Part shown: piece after piece, positions 54,157 through 63,876 of the stretch | Numbering within the stretch: position 1 is the stretch's first letter | Layout: each line of letters opens with the position of its first letter | From: CAZKBP01 sp964551015 | GTDB lineage: Bacteria > Bacteroidota > Bacteroidia > Cytophagales > Microscillaceae | Length of the DNA: 64,000 nucleotides | Assembly (NCBI GenBank): GCA_964551015.1 | Contig: CAZKBP010000003.1 | Span: 212,718 to 276,717 of the forward strand | Direction of reading: 5' to 3' | Made by a program: the position numbers and the translations under genes | Notes under the pieces: generated by a model | The model's input: only the letters and a program-made list of their open reading frames with translations | The model's database searches: none | Told to the model about the DNA's origin: nothing

Positions 54157-56754
54157 ATGAAACCAACCGTATGTCCAGCCCTTTTGCTCTTTTTTTTCCT
54201 TTCGGGAAATGCCTTATTCGGCCAGAGTGGGAGAGGCCAAGAAAATATCAACCAAGATTGGCAATTCTATTTGGGTAATTTTCCCTCTGCCCAAGCCGCC
54301 CAAGCTTCCAGCCAAAATTGGCAAAAAGTAAACCTTCCCCACACTTGGAATGACCAAGATATTGTAGACGAAAAAAAAGGCTACCGCCGAGGCGAAGCTT
54401 GGTACAAAAAAGACCTCGATCAAACTTTCGATCCCGCCCAATTTGCCTATACACTTCATTTTGAAGGGGTAGGGCAGGAGGCCGAGGTTTTTTTAAATGG
54501 CAACTCTCTGGGAAAACATTTAGGAGGTTACACGGCGTTCCAGTTTTCTTTAAATAATTACCTTAAGCCCAATCAAAATCAGCTTTTGGTCAAGGTCAGT
54601 AATGCCCTCAACCGAGATTTGCCCCCCATTGATGGAGATTTTAATATGTTCGGGGGCATCTATCGGGATGTGTTTTTGATTCGCACGGACAAAATACATT
54701 TTGATATGCAAAATAAAGGCTCCCAAGGGGTTTTCGTGGAAACCCCTCAGGTCAGCGCACAGAGAGGAACGGCTACCATTCGTGGACGGGTACACAACGA
54801 GTTCAAACAAACTGAGAAGCTCCGAGTCCGAGCCATTATTTATGACCCCCTGCGAAAATTAGTCCAAAATCAAGAGGCTAAGCTTTCGGCACAAGCGGGG
54901 CAATTCGCAGATTTTTCTTTTTCGCTTCAAGTCGACAATCCACAACTCTGGAGTCCTGAAAATCCGAATCTGTACCAAATTCAGTTAGAAGTTTTTCAGG
55001 GCGATCAGAAAAGAGCTTCGGATGTACTCACTTTGCCCCTTGGCTTTCGTTGGTGGTCGCTCGATGCGCAGACAGGGCTTCGGCTGAACGGACAACCCTA
55101 TGTGCTCCGAGGCGCGAGCCGCCACCAAGATTACGCGGGACTGGGAAATGCCCTGAGCAATGAACTGCATATTCAGGACATGGAAAACCTCAAAGCCATG
55201 GGAGCTAACTTTGTCCGCATTGCCCATTATCCTCAAGACCCGGCGGTGTTAGAAGCTTGTGACCGCCTGGGTTTGCTGGTTTGGGAAGAAATTCCAGTAG
55301 TAACTTCCATCCATAATAGCGAAGGTTTTCGGGAAAATGCCAAAGAAATGCTTCGTGAAATGATTCGCCAGCATTACAACCACCCCTCGGTGATGATTTG
55401 GGGCTATCTCAATGAGGTGCTCTTGTACGCCAAGGCACAAGATCAAGCCAAGATCAGTCAAGGTTTTACGCTGGCTCAGGAACTGGAGCAGGTAGCTAAG
55501 TCAGAAGACCCCAATCGCTTGACGGCGCTGGCGCAACATGGGAATTTTAACCTGACCAATGCTTCGGGCATGAATCAAGTACCCGATGTGGTGGGTTTTA
55601 ATATTTATTTTGGTTGGTACGGAGGAATCAAGCCGCTGGTGGGGAATTTGGATGGAAATTTAAAATTAAACCCACCCCGACCCACTTTGATTTCAGAATA
55701 CGGAGCCGGAAGCGATCCGCGTATTCACTCTCTGGAACCCAAACGCTTTGATTTTTCGGAAGAACATGCCTTCTTTGTTCACCAAACTTATCTAAAAGAA
55801 CTGCAAACCACGCGTCCCTACCTGATCGGGTCGGCCATCTGGAATCTGAACGACTTTAGCTCCAATATTCGGGGCGATGCCGTGCCTTTTATCAATAGTA
55901 AGGGAATTTTTACCTTTGATCGCCAACCTAAGGATGTATATTATCTGTATAAGGTTTTATGGAAACCCGAAGAACCTTTGGTACACATTGCCAGCCAGAA
56001 TTGGCAGTATCGGGTAGGAGAGGCCGAAACCGAGGGCGCACCTTTTAGCTTTCAGGAGGTGCAGGTATTTAGCAATTTGCCCGAAATAGAACTCATTCTC
56101 AATAATAGAACCTTGACTACGCAGAAAGTGGTGGATGGAATTGCCAAGTTTGATGTGCCTTTCTTAGCAGGAGAAAACACGCTGGAGGCTCGTGGGCAGC
56201 GAAGAGGCAAAACCTATCAAGACAAAATAAAGATTCAATTTCGCTTACATCCTTATTTGCTCCGCGAAAAAGAGCCATTCACCCCCATCTACATGAACTT
56301 AGGTGCGCCTTTCTATTTTGTGGATAAAACGAGAAAGCTATGCTGGGAACCCGAAAAAGCCTACCGCCAGGGAAGCTATGGCTACCTAGGAGGAGAAGCT
56401 TTTACCATTTCTAAACACGGAGGACGCTTTGGTACAGACCGTAATATTGAGAACTCTGAACTGGACCCTCTCTTCCAGACCCGACGAGACGGTCGGCACG
56501 CACTAAAATTTGATGTGCCCGATGGTACTTATGAGCTAACTCTATACTTTGCCGAGATCAATCAGGGGCAGAGCCGAGCTTTTATCGTGGATGCGGAGGG
56601 GCAGAGACTTTTGGACGGTTTTTCGCCCCGACAAGAAGTAGGAAATTTTAAAATGGTTGCCAAAAAATTCAAGCTAGAAGCAAAAAACCAACAAGGCATA
56701 CAAATCCGACTCTCGGATGGCTTTGTCAATGCAGTGAGTTTGGAGAAACTGTAA
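54157..56754 (+). CDS. Secreted beta-galactosidase/beta-glycosidase, GH2, with malectin-like C-domain
   Basis: 865 residues. A signal peptide (about 1-22, SGNALFGQ) is followed by the sugar-binding domain (about 25-210; NLPHTWNDQDIVDEKKGYRRGEAWYKK), an Ig-like domain, and the GH2 barrel: RGASRHQDYAGLGNAL, VRIAHYPQDPAVLEACDRLGLLVWEEIP, acid/base MIWGYLNEVLL, and nucleophile LISEYGAGSDPR. After an inserted beta domain (about 600-700) comes a malectin-like carbohydrate-binding domain (about 715-865; LGAPFYFVDKTRKLCWEPEKAY, DGTYELTLYFAEI). Exported, so it probably acts on plant or algal glycans at the cell surface or in the periplasm. Confidence 0.93.
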   Translation: MKPTVCPALLLFFFLSGNALFGQSGRGQENINQDWQFYLGNFPSAQAAQASSQNWQKVNLPHTWNDQDIVDEKKGYRRGEAWYKKDLDQTFDPAQFAYTLHFEGVGQEAEVFLNGNSLGKHLGGYTAFQFSLNNYLKPNQNQLLVKVSNALNRDLPPIDGDFNMFGGIYRDVFLIRTDKIHFDMQNKGSQGVFVETPQVSAQRGTATIRGRVHNEFKQTEKLRVRAIIYDPLRKLVQNQEAKLSAQAGQFADFSFSLQVDNPQLWSPENPNLYQIQLEVFQGDQKRASDVLTLPLGFRWWSLDAQTGLRLNGQPYVLRGASRHQDYAGLGNALSNELHIQDMENLKAMGANFVRIAHYPQDPAVLEACDRLGLLVWEEIPVVTSIHNSEGFRENAKEMLREMIRQHYNHPSVMIWGYLNEVLLYAKAQDQAKISQGFTLAQELEQVAKSEDPNRLTALAQHGNFNLTNASGMNQVPDVVGFNIYFGWYGGIKPLVGNLDGNLKLNPPRPTLISEYGAGSDPRIHSLEPKRFDFSEEHAFFVHQTYLKELQTTRPYLIGSAIWNLNDFSSNIRGDAVPFINSKGIFTFDRQPKDVYYLYKVLWKPEEPLVHIASQNWQYRVGEAETEGAPFSFQEVQVFSNLPEIELILNNRTLTTQKVVDGIAKFDVPFLAGENTLEARGQRRGKTYQDKIKIQFRLHPYLLREKEPFTPIYMNLGAPFYFVDKTRKLCWEPEKAYRQGSYGYLGGEAFTISKHGGRFGTDRNIENSELDPLFQTRRDGRHALKFDVPDGTYELTLYFAEINQGQSRAFIVDAEGQRLLDGFSPRQEVGNFKMVAKKFKLEAKNQQGIQIRLSDGFVNAVSLEKL

Positions 56755-57319
56755 AGAATCGGTCATCTGGGTGCTACTGATTTTCTATCCCAAACTAGCT
56801 TCTTGCCGAGCGTGGCCAGATCTCCACCTCGGGCGGTAGTTTATTATATTTCTTAAGATAGAGCAGGACATAGAGCACACCCAGAGAGGCAATGGGGTCT
56901 TCTGTGCGGAGGAATTCGCTTTCGGCATTTTGGATTTCTTTGAGAGCTTCTGACATATTTTTGACACTGCCAAACGCTTGGTATCCTTCTTTGAATCCTC
57001 GACTCAAAAACCGAAACGCCGTGCTTAAGTTGCCTTTTTTAATTTGACGGAGGGCATTTTTTCCAGCTTGCGTGTTGGAAAAGTGCTGTCAGGCAATAAT
57101 TTCCAGACATGCAATCGATATTTTGAGGTTTGTTTAAAGCCACGATAGGACAGGAGTTTGTGGATAGCAAGACTGAAGGCCGAAGCCTAGAGATTGAATA
57201 TATAGAGTTCTTTAGGAAAGACAAATCTAGGTTCGCCCATGTTTCTAGTCAGCCTCAATTTTCTGGGAAAATTCTTTCAAAAGCAGAAATCAGACGAGGG
57301 ATCAGTAAATTTTTGGATA
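56755..57319. other. Intergenic region with possible gene remnant
   Basis: Contains the open frame 56795-57088 described separately and otherwise only A+T-rich sequence with short accidental frames. No terminator for the GH2 gene was found. Confidence 0.4.
56795..57088 (-). pseudogene. Open frame without start codon, possible gene remnant
   Basis: The frame is open for 97 codons. The readable peptide includes GNLSTAFRFLSRGFKEGYQAF and RTEDPIASLGVLYVLLYLKK, which is hydrophilic and helix-like rather than repeat-like. No ATG is present; the first possible start is TTG at 57007. A stop is at 57089-57091. It may be the 3' end of a decayed gene or a small TTG-started gene (70 residues). I do not recognise it. 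Confidence 0.3.
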
Positions 57320-57381
57320 CCTAACAGCATTAGGTTTGTTATACTCAATATTGTTAGGTATATTTGCCTAATGATATTAGG
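57320..57381 (+). promoter_or_regulatory. PadR promoter with three evenly spaced operator palindromes
   Basis: CCTAACAGCATTAGG (57320-57334), CTCAATATTGTTAGG (57344-57358, one degenerate half) and CCTAATGATATTAGG (57367-57381) share CCTAA-N5-TTAGG with centres 24 and 23 bases apart. Between them lie TTTG (57335-57338) and TATATTTG (57359-57366), a full Bacteroidota promoter with 20-base spacing. The third palindrome covers the expected start of transcription. This is the layout of an autorepressor. Confidence 0.7.
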
Positions 57382-57402
57382 TAAAATTAAATTCTTAAAA
57401 CT

Positions 57403-57747
57403 ATGGCAAGTAAAGCAATGGTAGCGGCTTCTACCCGACCGATTATTCTTTCGCTTCTATCGCACGGGGAGAGTTACGGATATCAGATCATCAAGAATGT
57501 AGAGCGTCTTTCGGGAGGGGAACTTGAGTGGACAGATGCTATGCTCTATCCTGTTCTGCATCGGATGGAACGTGAAGGGGTGATCCAGTCCAAATGGGTG
57601 ATTCAAGAGAATGGCCGCAAACGCAAGTATTATCACCTCACCGAAGCGGGTCAAGAAGCACTTGCCTTAGAAAAGAAACAATGGGTGAACGTGAATCAAG
57701 CCCTGAATCTACTCTGGGGTCCTTCTCCGCAATTAAATCTGGGATAA
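57403..57747 (+). CDS. PadR-family transcriptional regulator
   Basis: 114 residues. Winged helix with ILSLLSHGESYGYQIIKNVERLSGGELEWTDAMLYPVLHRMEREGVIQS and the wing RKRKYYHLTEAGQEAL. The short type-1 C-terminus has one dimerisation helix. PadR proteins often repress an adjacent transporter and respond to a drug or metabolite. Here the next gene is an FtsX-type permease 117 bases away on the same strand. The three palindromes upstream are the probable binding sites. Confidence 0.94.
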   Translation: MASKAMVAASTRPIILSLLSHGESYGYQIIKNVERLSGGELEWTDAMLYPVLHRMEREGVIQSKWVIQENGRKRKYYHLTEAGQEALALEKKQWVNVNQALNLLWGPSPQLNLG

Positions 57748-57864
57748 GTAAAGAGACGATCAGCCCTTTCTCATGGCTAGTAAAATAGCCTCGGGGAATA
57801 TGAATCCAAGCGCTGAAAAGCCCCCACAAACCATTACCAATCATTTTACAAGTACCATCAAACC

Positions 57865-60573
57865 ATGAAATTTGATCTAGAAAAAGCTATCCAAAGCTGG
57901 CACCGAGAACTACGGAGCCATCCTGGCTTGGAGCCAGGCTATATCGAGGAGCTCGAGTGCAGCCTCCGCGATCGTATTGACGATTACCTGATCCAAGGGA
58001 TGGACGAAGCATCAGCTTTCCAGAAAGCCAAGGCCAAGTCTCTCGAGAGTGCCGAAGCCGTAGCGGATGAATTCTACAAAGCACGCCGTCGCACGCATCG
58101 CCGCCCGCCCTGGAAAAAACGTTTTGATTTCTTCTATCTTCTGCCCAATTATCTGAAGGTTGCTTTCCGCAGTTTTGCCCGTAAAAGATTCTATACAAGT
58201 ATTAATCTCCTAGGATTAATCATCGGTTTGCTCTGTGCCACGGTGGTGTTCCTCTACATCCAATATGAGGTGGGTTATGACCAATTCCACGAAAAATCAG
58301 ATCGACTTTATCGGGTTGCTCGCACTTTTCGCTCCCAAGACTATAGTGTGGTGAGTTTTGACGGCTATTACAGTGCACCCCCCAAAGTACAGATGAAACA
58401 GATAGAGGGTATGCGGGCGGTCACCGGCGTCAAGAATGCGACGCATTTTTATATTTTTGATCAACCGATCTTCGTGGACAATGGGTACAAGCGTCTGGAG
58501 GTCAAACAAATCTTGAGTACCAACACGCCCGCTTCCTTTTTCGAGATGTTTAGCTGGCAGTTCATCCGTGGGAATGCGCAGAGAGTGGCTTTCGGTTCGG
58601 GGAGAGCGGTACTGACCAGAAGCACCATAGAAAAAATCTATGGCAAAAATTGGCAAACTCTTCCTGACTTATTCAAAAAAACCTTAGAAATTGAAGGGGA
58701 AAATTACCTCATCGCTGGGGTGATTGAGGATATTCCTGCCAATTCGCACTTTGAATTCAGTATGCTCCTGCACCAGCCTAAGATTGGCTACTGGGGCGGG
58801 AGGACTTATGTAGAACTCTCACCAGGAACCGACCCTGAGCAGGTGGCTGAACGCATGAATGCATCCATTGACAAGATTAATACCCGCCTGGCAGAGAGTG
58901 AGCTTTTCGGAGGAAATTTCTTACAAGCCATCACGAGCATTCATCTCTACTCCGATCTGCTCTACGAGATGAAACCGCCCGGAGAACTACGTTATTTGTA
59001 TGTATTCGGGGCAATGGCTTTGATTATTCTCATCATTACCATTACCAACTATACCAACCTCTCGATCGCGATGAATACCGGAAGAACCCGTGAGATTGGT
59101 CTGCGCAAGGTTTTGGGAGCAGGAAAACGTAGCATTGTACAGCAATTTCTGCTGGAATCAGTGTTGCTCAGCTTGATAGCCGTGCCGCTGGTTTTGATCT
59201 TATTGCGGTGGGTCTTACCAGAATTTAACCAATTCATGGGCGTGTCTTTGGAGAATTTATTTATAGAAATGCCTCTTTATACTTTGGGTCTGACTTTGGG
59301 GGCGGTTCTCGTGGGGACATTGTCTGGCTTGTACCCGGCTTTTTATTTATCTGGGAAAAAAATCACCCAACTGTTCCGCAAGAATGGCATCCAAGCCAAA
59401 ACCCGAGGCTTCACTTTACGCAAAGCCCTGATTACTTTCCAGTTTGCCCTTTTGATTGGGCTAGGTAGTGTAACGTTTTTAATCAATGAGCAATTACGCT
59501 ACGTAGATCAAAAAGACCTGGGCTACCGTCGGGAAGGTCTGCTTTATGTCCTGCTAGAAAATGATGAATACTCCCTAATTCGCGAAAAATTGGAAAAAAT
59601 GCCCGAAGTCCAGGCCGTGGGGGCGGGTTCTGCTCTTGGTCGCCAGCCTTTCAACCAGCTTACTTACAAGCTAGATCAAACCGAGGAAGTTTTTGATGAT
59701 GCCACCAGCCTTTTTATGGACTATGGTGCCGTCAAAGCTTACAATCTTGACATTCCCACCGTTTATCAAAAATACTTGGACGACCCTAGTCAGGCACCCG
59801 ACGAGATTTTACTCATTAACGAAACTGCTGCCCAAAAGCTAGCTCGCGTACACGGAATAGATCAACAAGACCTGATCGGTCGCCAAATTATTACTGAGCC
59901 AGAATACACCCAAGAAGATGGAACGGTGGGTTTCCCCAAAACCATCGCGGGCATCTTTGAGGACATTCATCTTTTCTCACTCCGCGAAGCCGTAGGACCT
60001 TATTTCCTAAGTGTAGAGAGAGACATTGACTGGACTCACAAAGCGGTCGTGCATTTCCAAACGGATCAACTGTTGCCTTTACTGGATAAAATTGGTAAAG
60101 CTTATCGGGAAATTAACCAAAAGACACCTTTTCGCTACGAGTTTCAGGAGGAAAATTTGGCCGAACTCTATGAGCAGGAGCGCCGAATCGCCACGCTTAC
60201 GATTTGCCTGAGTGTGATTGCTTTTATGGTGGCCCTGCTAGGTCTGATTGCGCTTTCGGCCTACTTGACGACACTTCGCAAGAAAGAGGTAGGCGTTCGC
60301 AAGGTACTGGGAGCTTCCATCAGTCAGATCGTGCTTTTGTTTAATAAAGAATATATTTACCTGATTGGCTTTGCCCTCTTGATTGCCTCTCCTTTAGCTT
60401 ATTATGGCGTAAGGCAGTGGTTGGCCAATTTTGCCTATCGCATTCAGGTTAGCCCGCTGGTTTTTGTAGGAGCCGCCGCCCTTACCCTTACGATTGCACT
60501 CGTGGCCGTGAGTTCTATGGCTTACCGGGCTGCGATCTCCAACCCAGTCAAATCCCTGAGAGATGACCAATAA
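57865..60573 (+). CDS. FtsX/MacB-type ABC transporter permease with N-terminal prefix domain
   Basis: 902 residues. The first 90 residues are the helical permease prefix domain found with PadR neighbours (LRDRIDDYLIQGMDEASAFQKAKAK). After a basic linker come a first helix (about 115-138, SINLLGLIIGLLCATVVFLYI), a large MacB-like periplasmic domain, three helices with an FtsX core (NTGRTREIGLRKVLGAGKRSIVQQFLLESVLL), a second periplasmic domain and a second FtsX core (KKEVGVRKVLGASISQIVLLF). It would work with an ATPase for export or signalling, but no ATPase gene is present nearby. Confidence 0.94.
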   Translation: MKFDLEKAIQSWHRELRSHPGLEPGYIEELECSLRDRIDDYLIQGMDEASAFQKAKAKSLESAEAVADEFYKARRRTHRRPPWKKRFDFFYLLPNYLKVAFRSFARKRFYTSINLLGLIIGLLCATVVFLYIQYEVGYDQFHEKSDRLYRVARTFRSQDYSVVSFDGYYSAPPKVQMKQIEGMRAVTGVKNATHFYIFDQPIFVDNGYKRLEVKQILSTNTPASFFEMFSWQFIRGNAQRVAFGSGRAVLTRSTIEKIYGKNWQTLPDLFKKTLEIEGENYLIAGVIEDIPANSHFEFSMLLHQPKIGYWGGRTYVELSPGTDPEQVAERMNASIDKINTRLAESELFGGNFLQAITSIHLYSDLLYEMKPPGELRYLYVFGAMALIILIITITNYTNLSIAMNTGRTREIGLRKVLGAGKRSIVQQFLLESVLLSLIAVPLVLILLRWVLPEFNQFMGVSLENLFIEMPLYTLGLTLGAVLVGTLSGLYPAFYLSGKKITQLFRKNGIQAKTRGFTLRKALITFQFALLIGLGSVTFLINEQLRYVDQKDLGYRREGLLYVLLENDEYSLIREKLEKMPEVQAVGAGSALGRQPFNQLTYKLDQTEEVFDDATSLFMDYGAVKAYNLDIPTVYQKYLDDPSQAPDEILLINETAAQKLARVHGIDQQDLIGRQIITEPEYTQEDGTVGFPKTIAGIFEDIHLFSLREAVGPYFLSVERDIDWTHKAVVHFQTDQLLPLLDKIGKAYREINQKTPFRYEFQEENLAELYEQERRIATLTICLSVIAFMVALLGLIALSAYLTTLRKKEVGVRKVLGASISQIVLLFNKEYIYLIGFALLIASPLAYYGVRQWLANFAYRIQVSPLVFVGAAALTLTIALVAVSSMAYRAAISNPVKSLRDDQ

Positions 60574-60606
60574 TTCTGAAAATTTTTACACAAAAAATAC
60601 GATAAG

Positions 60607-61458
60607 ATGAAAAAAGGATTCATTTTGTTACTACTTGCGATCGTTCCCTGTCTCATTTTCGCGCAAGCAGAAATTAACCCTGAAACGGGTCAGGTTCCCG
60701 AATGGGAAACCTTTGCTCCCGGCGTGATTTCTCTGCCGGATATTCGGGAAACTTCACCCTCCATCACCGCCGATGGCCAAACCCTGGTCTTTGCCCGCAC
60801 CCAAAACTGGAAAGACAAAGTGCCCTACATCGCTCAGTGGGTGGATGGAACATGGCAGGTAGAAAAAGCTCCCTTCGTGGATACGGTCTACAACCTCGCG
60901 ATCAGCCCCGACGGGCAGACGATCTTTATCAAAAAATATGAGAAGCGCGGGGAAGGCGAAGACGATATCAGCCACGTGTACCGAGTCGATAGAACCGCCT
61001 CGGGCTGGAGCGAAATGAAAGAAATCAAATCGCTCTATAATATCAATGCGGGCTACTTCTGCCCCATGGCCAGTGGCCGGCTTTACTTCTATGCCCGGGG
61101 CCATCTGGAAAAGGGAATTTACTACGCCGATCCTTTGGGAAATGGCGATTATGGCCCGCCCGTTTGGCTGAGTGATGAAGTCAGCACGTCCGAGGTCAGC
61201 ACCTCCTTTGATGTTTACATCAATGTTGAGGAAGACCGCTTGTTCATTACTAAAAGCGGAGGAGAAGATTTCGACCGTGGCTTTTATTTTTATGAAAAGA
61301 CAGCATCGGGCTGGAACCAGAGGAAGAAACTCGATAACTTACCTTACGGCTGGGGGATGACCGTCTTGCCCGGCGAGCGAGTGCTGTTTGTGGATGCAGG
61401 TGATCTGCAGGTGATGCCCCTTGCGAAGTTAAAGGTCGATTGGAGCCAGCCGGAATAA
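60607..61458 (+). CDS. Secreted beta-propeller protein with PD40-like repeats
   Basis: 283 residues. A signal peptide (about 1-21, IVPCLIFAQ) is followed by TolB/PD40-like blades: SPSITADGQTLVFART, LAISPDGQTIFIKKYEKRG, PMASGRLYFYARG, and NVEEDRLFITKSGGEDFD. No enzymatic residue pattern is visible; it may bind peptide or sugar. It lies 33 bases after the permease, probably in the same operon, and resembles the next gene in length and blade order. Confidence 0.75.
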   Translation: MKKGFILLLLAIVPCLIFAQAEINPETGQVPEWETFAPGVISLPDIRETSPSITADGQTLVFARTQNWKDKVPYIAQWVDGTWQVEKAPFVDTVYNLAISPDGQTIFIKKYEKRGEGEDDISHVYRVDRTASGWSEMKEIKSLYNINAGYFCPMASGRLYFYARGHLEKGIYYADPLGNGDYGPPVWLSDEVSTSEVSTSFDVYINVEEDRLFITKSGGEDFDRGFYFYEKTASGWNQRKKLDNLPYGWGMTVLPGERVLFVDAGDLQVMPLAKLKVDWSQPE

Positions 61459-61510
61459 GGATAATGAGTTCAGATAATCTCTCAAACATTACAATGAAAT
61501 CTTAAAACTC

Positions 61511-62317
61511 ATGAAAAAGACTTGGCTACTAATCCTTTTTATTCATTTGCTAAGGTTGGAAAGTCCAGCCCAGAAGGTCAATCGATTATTAGACTCACTG
61601 GAGATTTACCCGACGACCATTAGTTTCCACCCTAGAGGACAAATTCTGATCTCTGAGTACAAGCGTAAAACCAGACAACGGTTTATGTACATGATTTCGC
61701 AAAATGAGCAAGGGTGGCAACTTGATACTTTGCCAGTGGATGACCCCAATCGGGCGGCATTTTCCAAAGGGGGAGAATACATCATTTATAATACTTTTGA
61801 TCCGCTTTCTAGGGAGCAGTACACGATTAAAAGAAAATTTGATGGCAAGGACAAATTCGGCTCTCCCTTTTACCTCTCTCAGCAATTGATGTTGGATAAC
61901 ATGTATTATTATTTCATGGATGAGGAGGAGAATTTCTACTATTATACTTTCGTGAGAAAAGACCGCTCCCAAGGAGGCTTATTTTTATCTGCTTTCGAGA
62001 ATGGACGCTATCAGAAACCACAGCAAATCTATCCCGACCGTGAAAATGCCGTGGCTTACACGCCGCTCATCTTGGACGAGGAAACCATGCTTTTTACCCA
62101 GCATGGCATTAAAGACAACTCGACCAATGGAACCTATTTTGCCTTGAAAGAAGGTGAAAAATGGTCAGACCCGATTCTCTTGGAAGAAATTCCCTTCAGC
62201 AACGTGATTACTTATTATGATGAGGACACCGTGGCGTTTCTGTTAGCGGAAACCGCACGCGTGAAGCTCTACCCCAAAGCAGAATTGCTCGCTTTAATCA
62301 AAAACCAAAGCAACTAA
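61511..62317 (+). CDS. Secreted PD40-like protein, probable paralogue of the upstream gene
   Basis: 268 residues. A signal peptide (about 1-20, ESPAQ) precedes blades such as ISFHPRGQILISEYKRK, AAFSKGGEYIIYNTFD and EENFYYYTFVRKDRSQGG. It has the same overall design and end (VKLYPKAELLALI versus LQVMPLAKLKVDW) as the previous gene but little direct identity. It is probably an old duplication. Function unknown. Confidence 0.7.
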   Translation: MKKTWLLILFIHLLRLESPAQKVNRLLDSLEIYPTTISFHPRGQILISEYKRKTRQRFMYMISQNEQGWQLDTLPVDDPNRAAFSKGGEYIIYNTFDPLSREQYTIKRKFDGKDKFGSPFYLSQQLMLDNMYYYFMDEEENFYYYTFVRKDRSQGGLFLSAFENGRYQKPQQIYPDRENAVAYTPLILDEETMLFTQHGIKDNSTNGTYFALKEGEKWSDPILLEEIPFSNVITYYDEDTVAFLLAETARVKLYPKAELLALIKNQSN

Positions 62318-62386
62318 GCCCGGGGCAAATTCGCACTGTACTCTCATTTGAAATTGATTTGAATCTTAAAAACCCTCAAAACATAC

Positions 62387-63763
62387 GTGAAACGATTTTT
62401 TTATCTATCCGCTTATCTTTTTTTAATCTTATCCAGTCTTTCCTCTGCCGCCCAAGAAGTTAGCCCAGATTACTCTCTGGCGGGCTTCTGGCGGGGAGCC
62501 ATTATCCGCACGGGCAACTCCATCCAAGTGATGGAAGCCGAAATCTACCCGCAAGGTGACTCTATGGTGATTGCCATCATGATTCCCGAATGGACTTTCC
62601 GCCCGGCGCAGGTTCGAAAATTAGAAGTGGAACAAAACGTGGTGCGCTTTGATGCCATCTACGGGCAAGCACGAATGATCTTGGATTCTTCCTTTATGGA
62701 AATGGTGGGCACGGTTGGCTCGGCTTACCCACCCATCAATTTTCACTTGAAAAAGAGCCTCCGGCCTTACCGCCCTCAGATAGAGGAGCAGGCACTCGTC
62801 GTCAATCGGGCTGGAGCCAAGCTCGGTGGTACGCTCTTCCTGCCTTCCCGCTTACAAGAGCCAGCTGCTTGTGCGATTCTGGTGCACGGACGAGGCTGCG
62901 GTCCCCGGCAATATCTGGCCGCCCGCGCTCGCAAGCTCGCCGAATACGGCATTGCTACCTACGCCTACGACAAGCGGGGCAGTGCGCCCACGGGCTTTGA
63001 CTGCGTGCAATCCAACCACGAGATGGTCGTTCAGGATTTGGTGGCCGTGATCCAGATGCTTGCTGAGCAGACAGAGATCGACCCCGAGCGCATTGGCTTG
63101 CTTAGCTACAGTGCTGGTGCTTGGATCGTGCCCGATGCCGCCCGGCGGAGTAAAGTTCCGGTGGCTTTTATGGCGACGGTGGTAGGGCCGCCCACGAGTG
63201 TGCGCGAGCAGCAGTTTGATGGCGTGGAAGCTTTTGCCCTCGTGGATAATTATTCGGAGGCGGCACTGCAAGAAGCCCTGGAGTACACAGAGTTGACTTT
63301 TTCAGAAGAAGACCCGCAGCAGATTTATCCGCGGATGCAAGAACTCTTGGTACTAGCCGAGCAAAATGGTTGGCGCGATTGGCTGGCCGATACCGACATT
63401 CCGCCCTCGGCAGAGAAAATCCCCGAACTGTGGGTTCGACGCTTTGCTTACGATCCAGGAGAGGATTTGAAGCAATTCCAAGGCCCTTTTCTCTCTATTC
63501 TAAGTGAAGATGATCCAGTAGTGCCTTATCAGAAACAAGTGCAGCGATTTCAGGAATTGTTCGGAGCCGCGGGAAAAGAAAATTACAGCATCAAAATCCT
63601 GCAATCGGCTGGGCACGGACGCGGACACGGGGCAAGAGTTCGAGACCTGGGCTATAATGAAACCTTAGAAAGCACTTCTTATTACTATAAGTATTATCGC
63701 CCTGCTTACGGTTCCATCCAGTACATCGTGGACTTTCTGGAAGAAAATGGTTTTTTGGATTAG
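62387..63763 (+). CDS. Secreted alpha/beta hydrolase (acyl-peptidase/lipase-like) with GTG start
   Basis: 458 residues. The start codon is GTG at 62387, followed by a signal peptide (FYLSAYLFLILSSLSSAAQ). A beta-rich N-domain (about 25-150) precedes the hydrolase: CAILVHGRGCGPRQYLA (oxyanion), YAYDKRGSAPTG, nucleophile GLLSYSAGAWIVP, acid ILSEDDPVVPYQ and His SAGHGRGHG. It resembles S9-like or BAAT-like enzymes acting on esters or peptides. The last gene of the PadR-permease module by position. Confidence 0.88.
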   Translation: MKRFFYLSAYLFLILSSLSSAAQEVSPDYSLAGFWRGAIIRTGNSIQVMEAEIYPQGDSMVIAIMIPEWTFRPAQVRKLEVEQNVVRFDAIYGQARMILDSSFMEMVGTVGSAYPPINFHLKKSLRPYRPQIEEQALVVNRAGAKLGGTLFLPSRLQEPAACAILVHGRGCGPRQYLAARARKLAEYGIATYAYDKRGSAPTGFDCVQSNHEMVVQDLVAVIQMLAEQTEIDPERIGLLSYSAGAWIVPDAARRSKVPVAFMATVVGPPTSVREQQFDGVEAFALVDNYSEAALQEALEYTELTFSEEDPQQIYPRMQELLVLAEQNGWRDWLADTDIPPSAEKIPELWVRRFAYDPGEDLKQFQGPFLSILSEDDPVVPYQKQVQRFQELFGAAGKENYSIKILQSAGHGRGHGARVRDLGYNETLESTSYYYKYYRPAYGSIQYIVDFLEENGFLD

Positions 63764-63876
63764 ATTTCAGCAAAAAAATCTTTCCTTCGTTATTTCTGGC
63801 AAGAAGCAAAATCGAGTGTGGCTCGCATAGAATATCGCTAAACACGGGCGTGCAGTTGGGAAACTTCGCGGAGTTG
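63764..63876. other. 3' flank of the hydrolase gene
   Basis: No terminator and no ORF. From about 63855 the sequence GGGAAACTTCGCGGAGTTG leads into the 41-bp repeat. Confidence 0.4.

Noticed and set aside
57130..57324. 64-residue plus-strand ORF upstream of PadR
   Set aside because: It runs into the first PadR operator, has no domain and lies in A+T-rich DNA; treated as chance.
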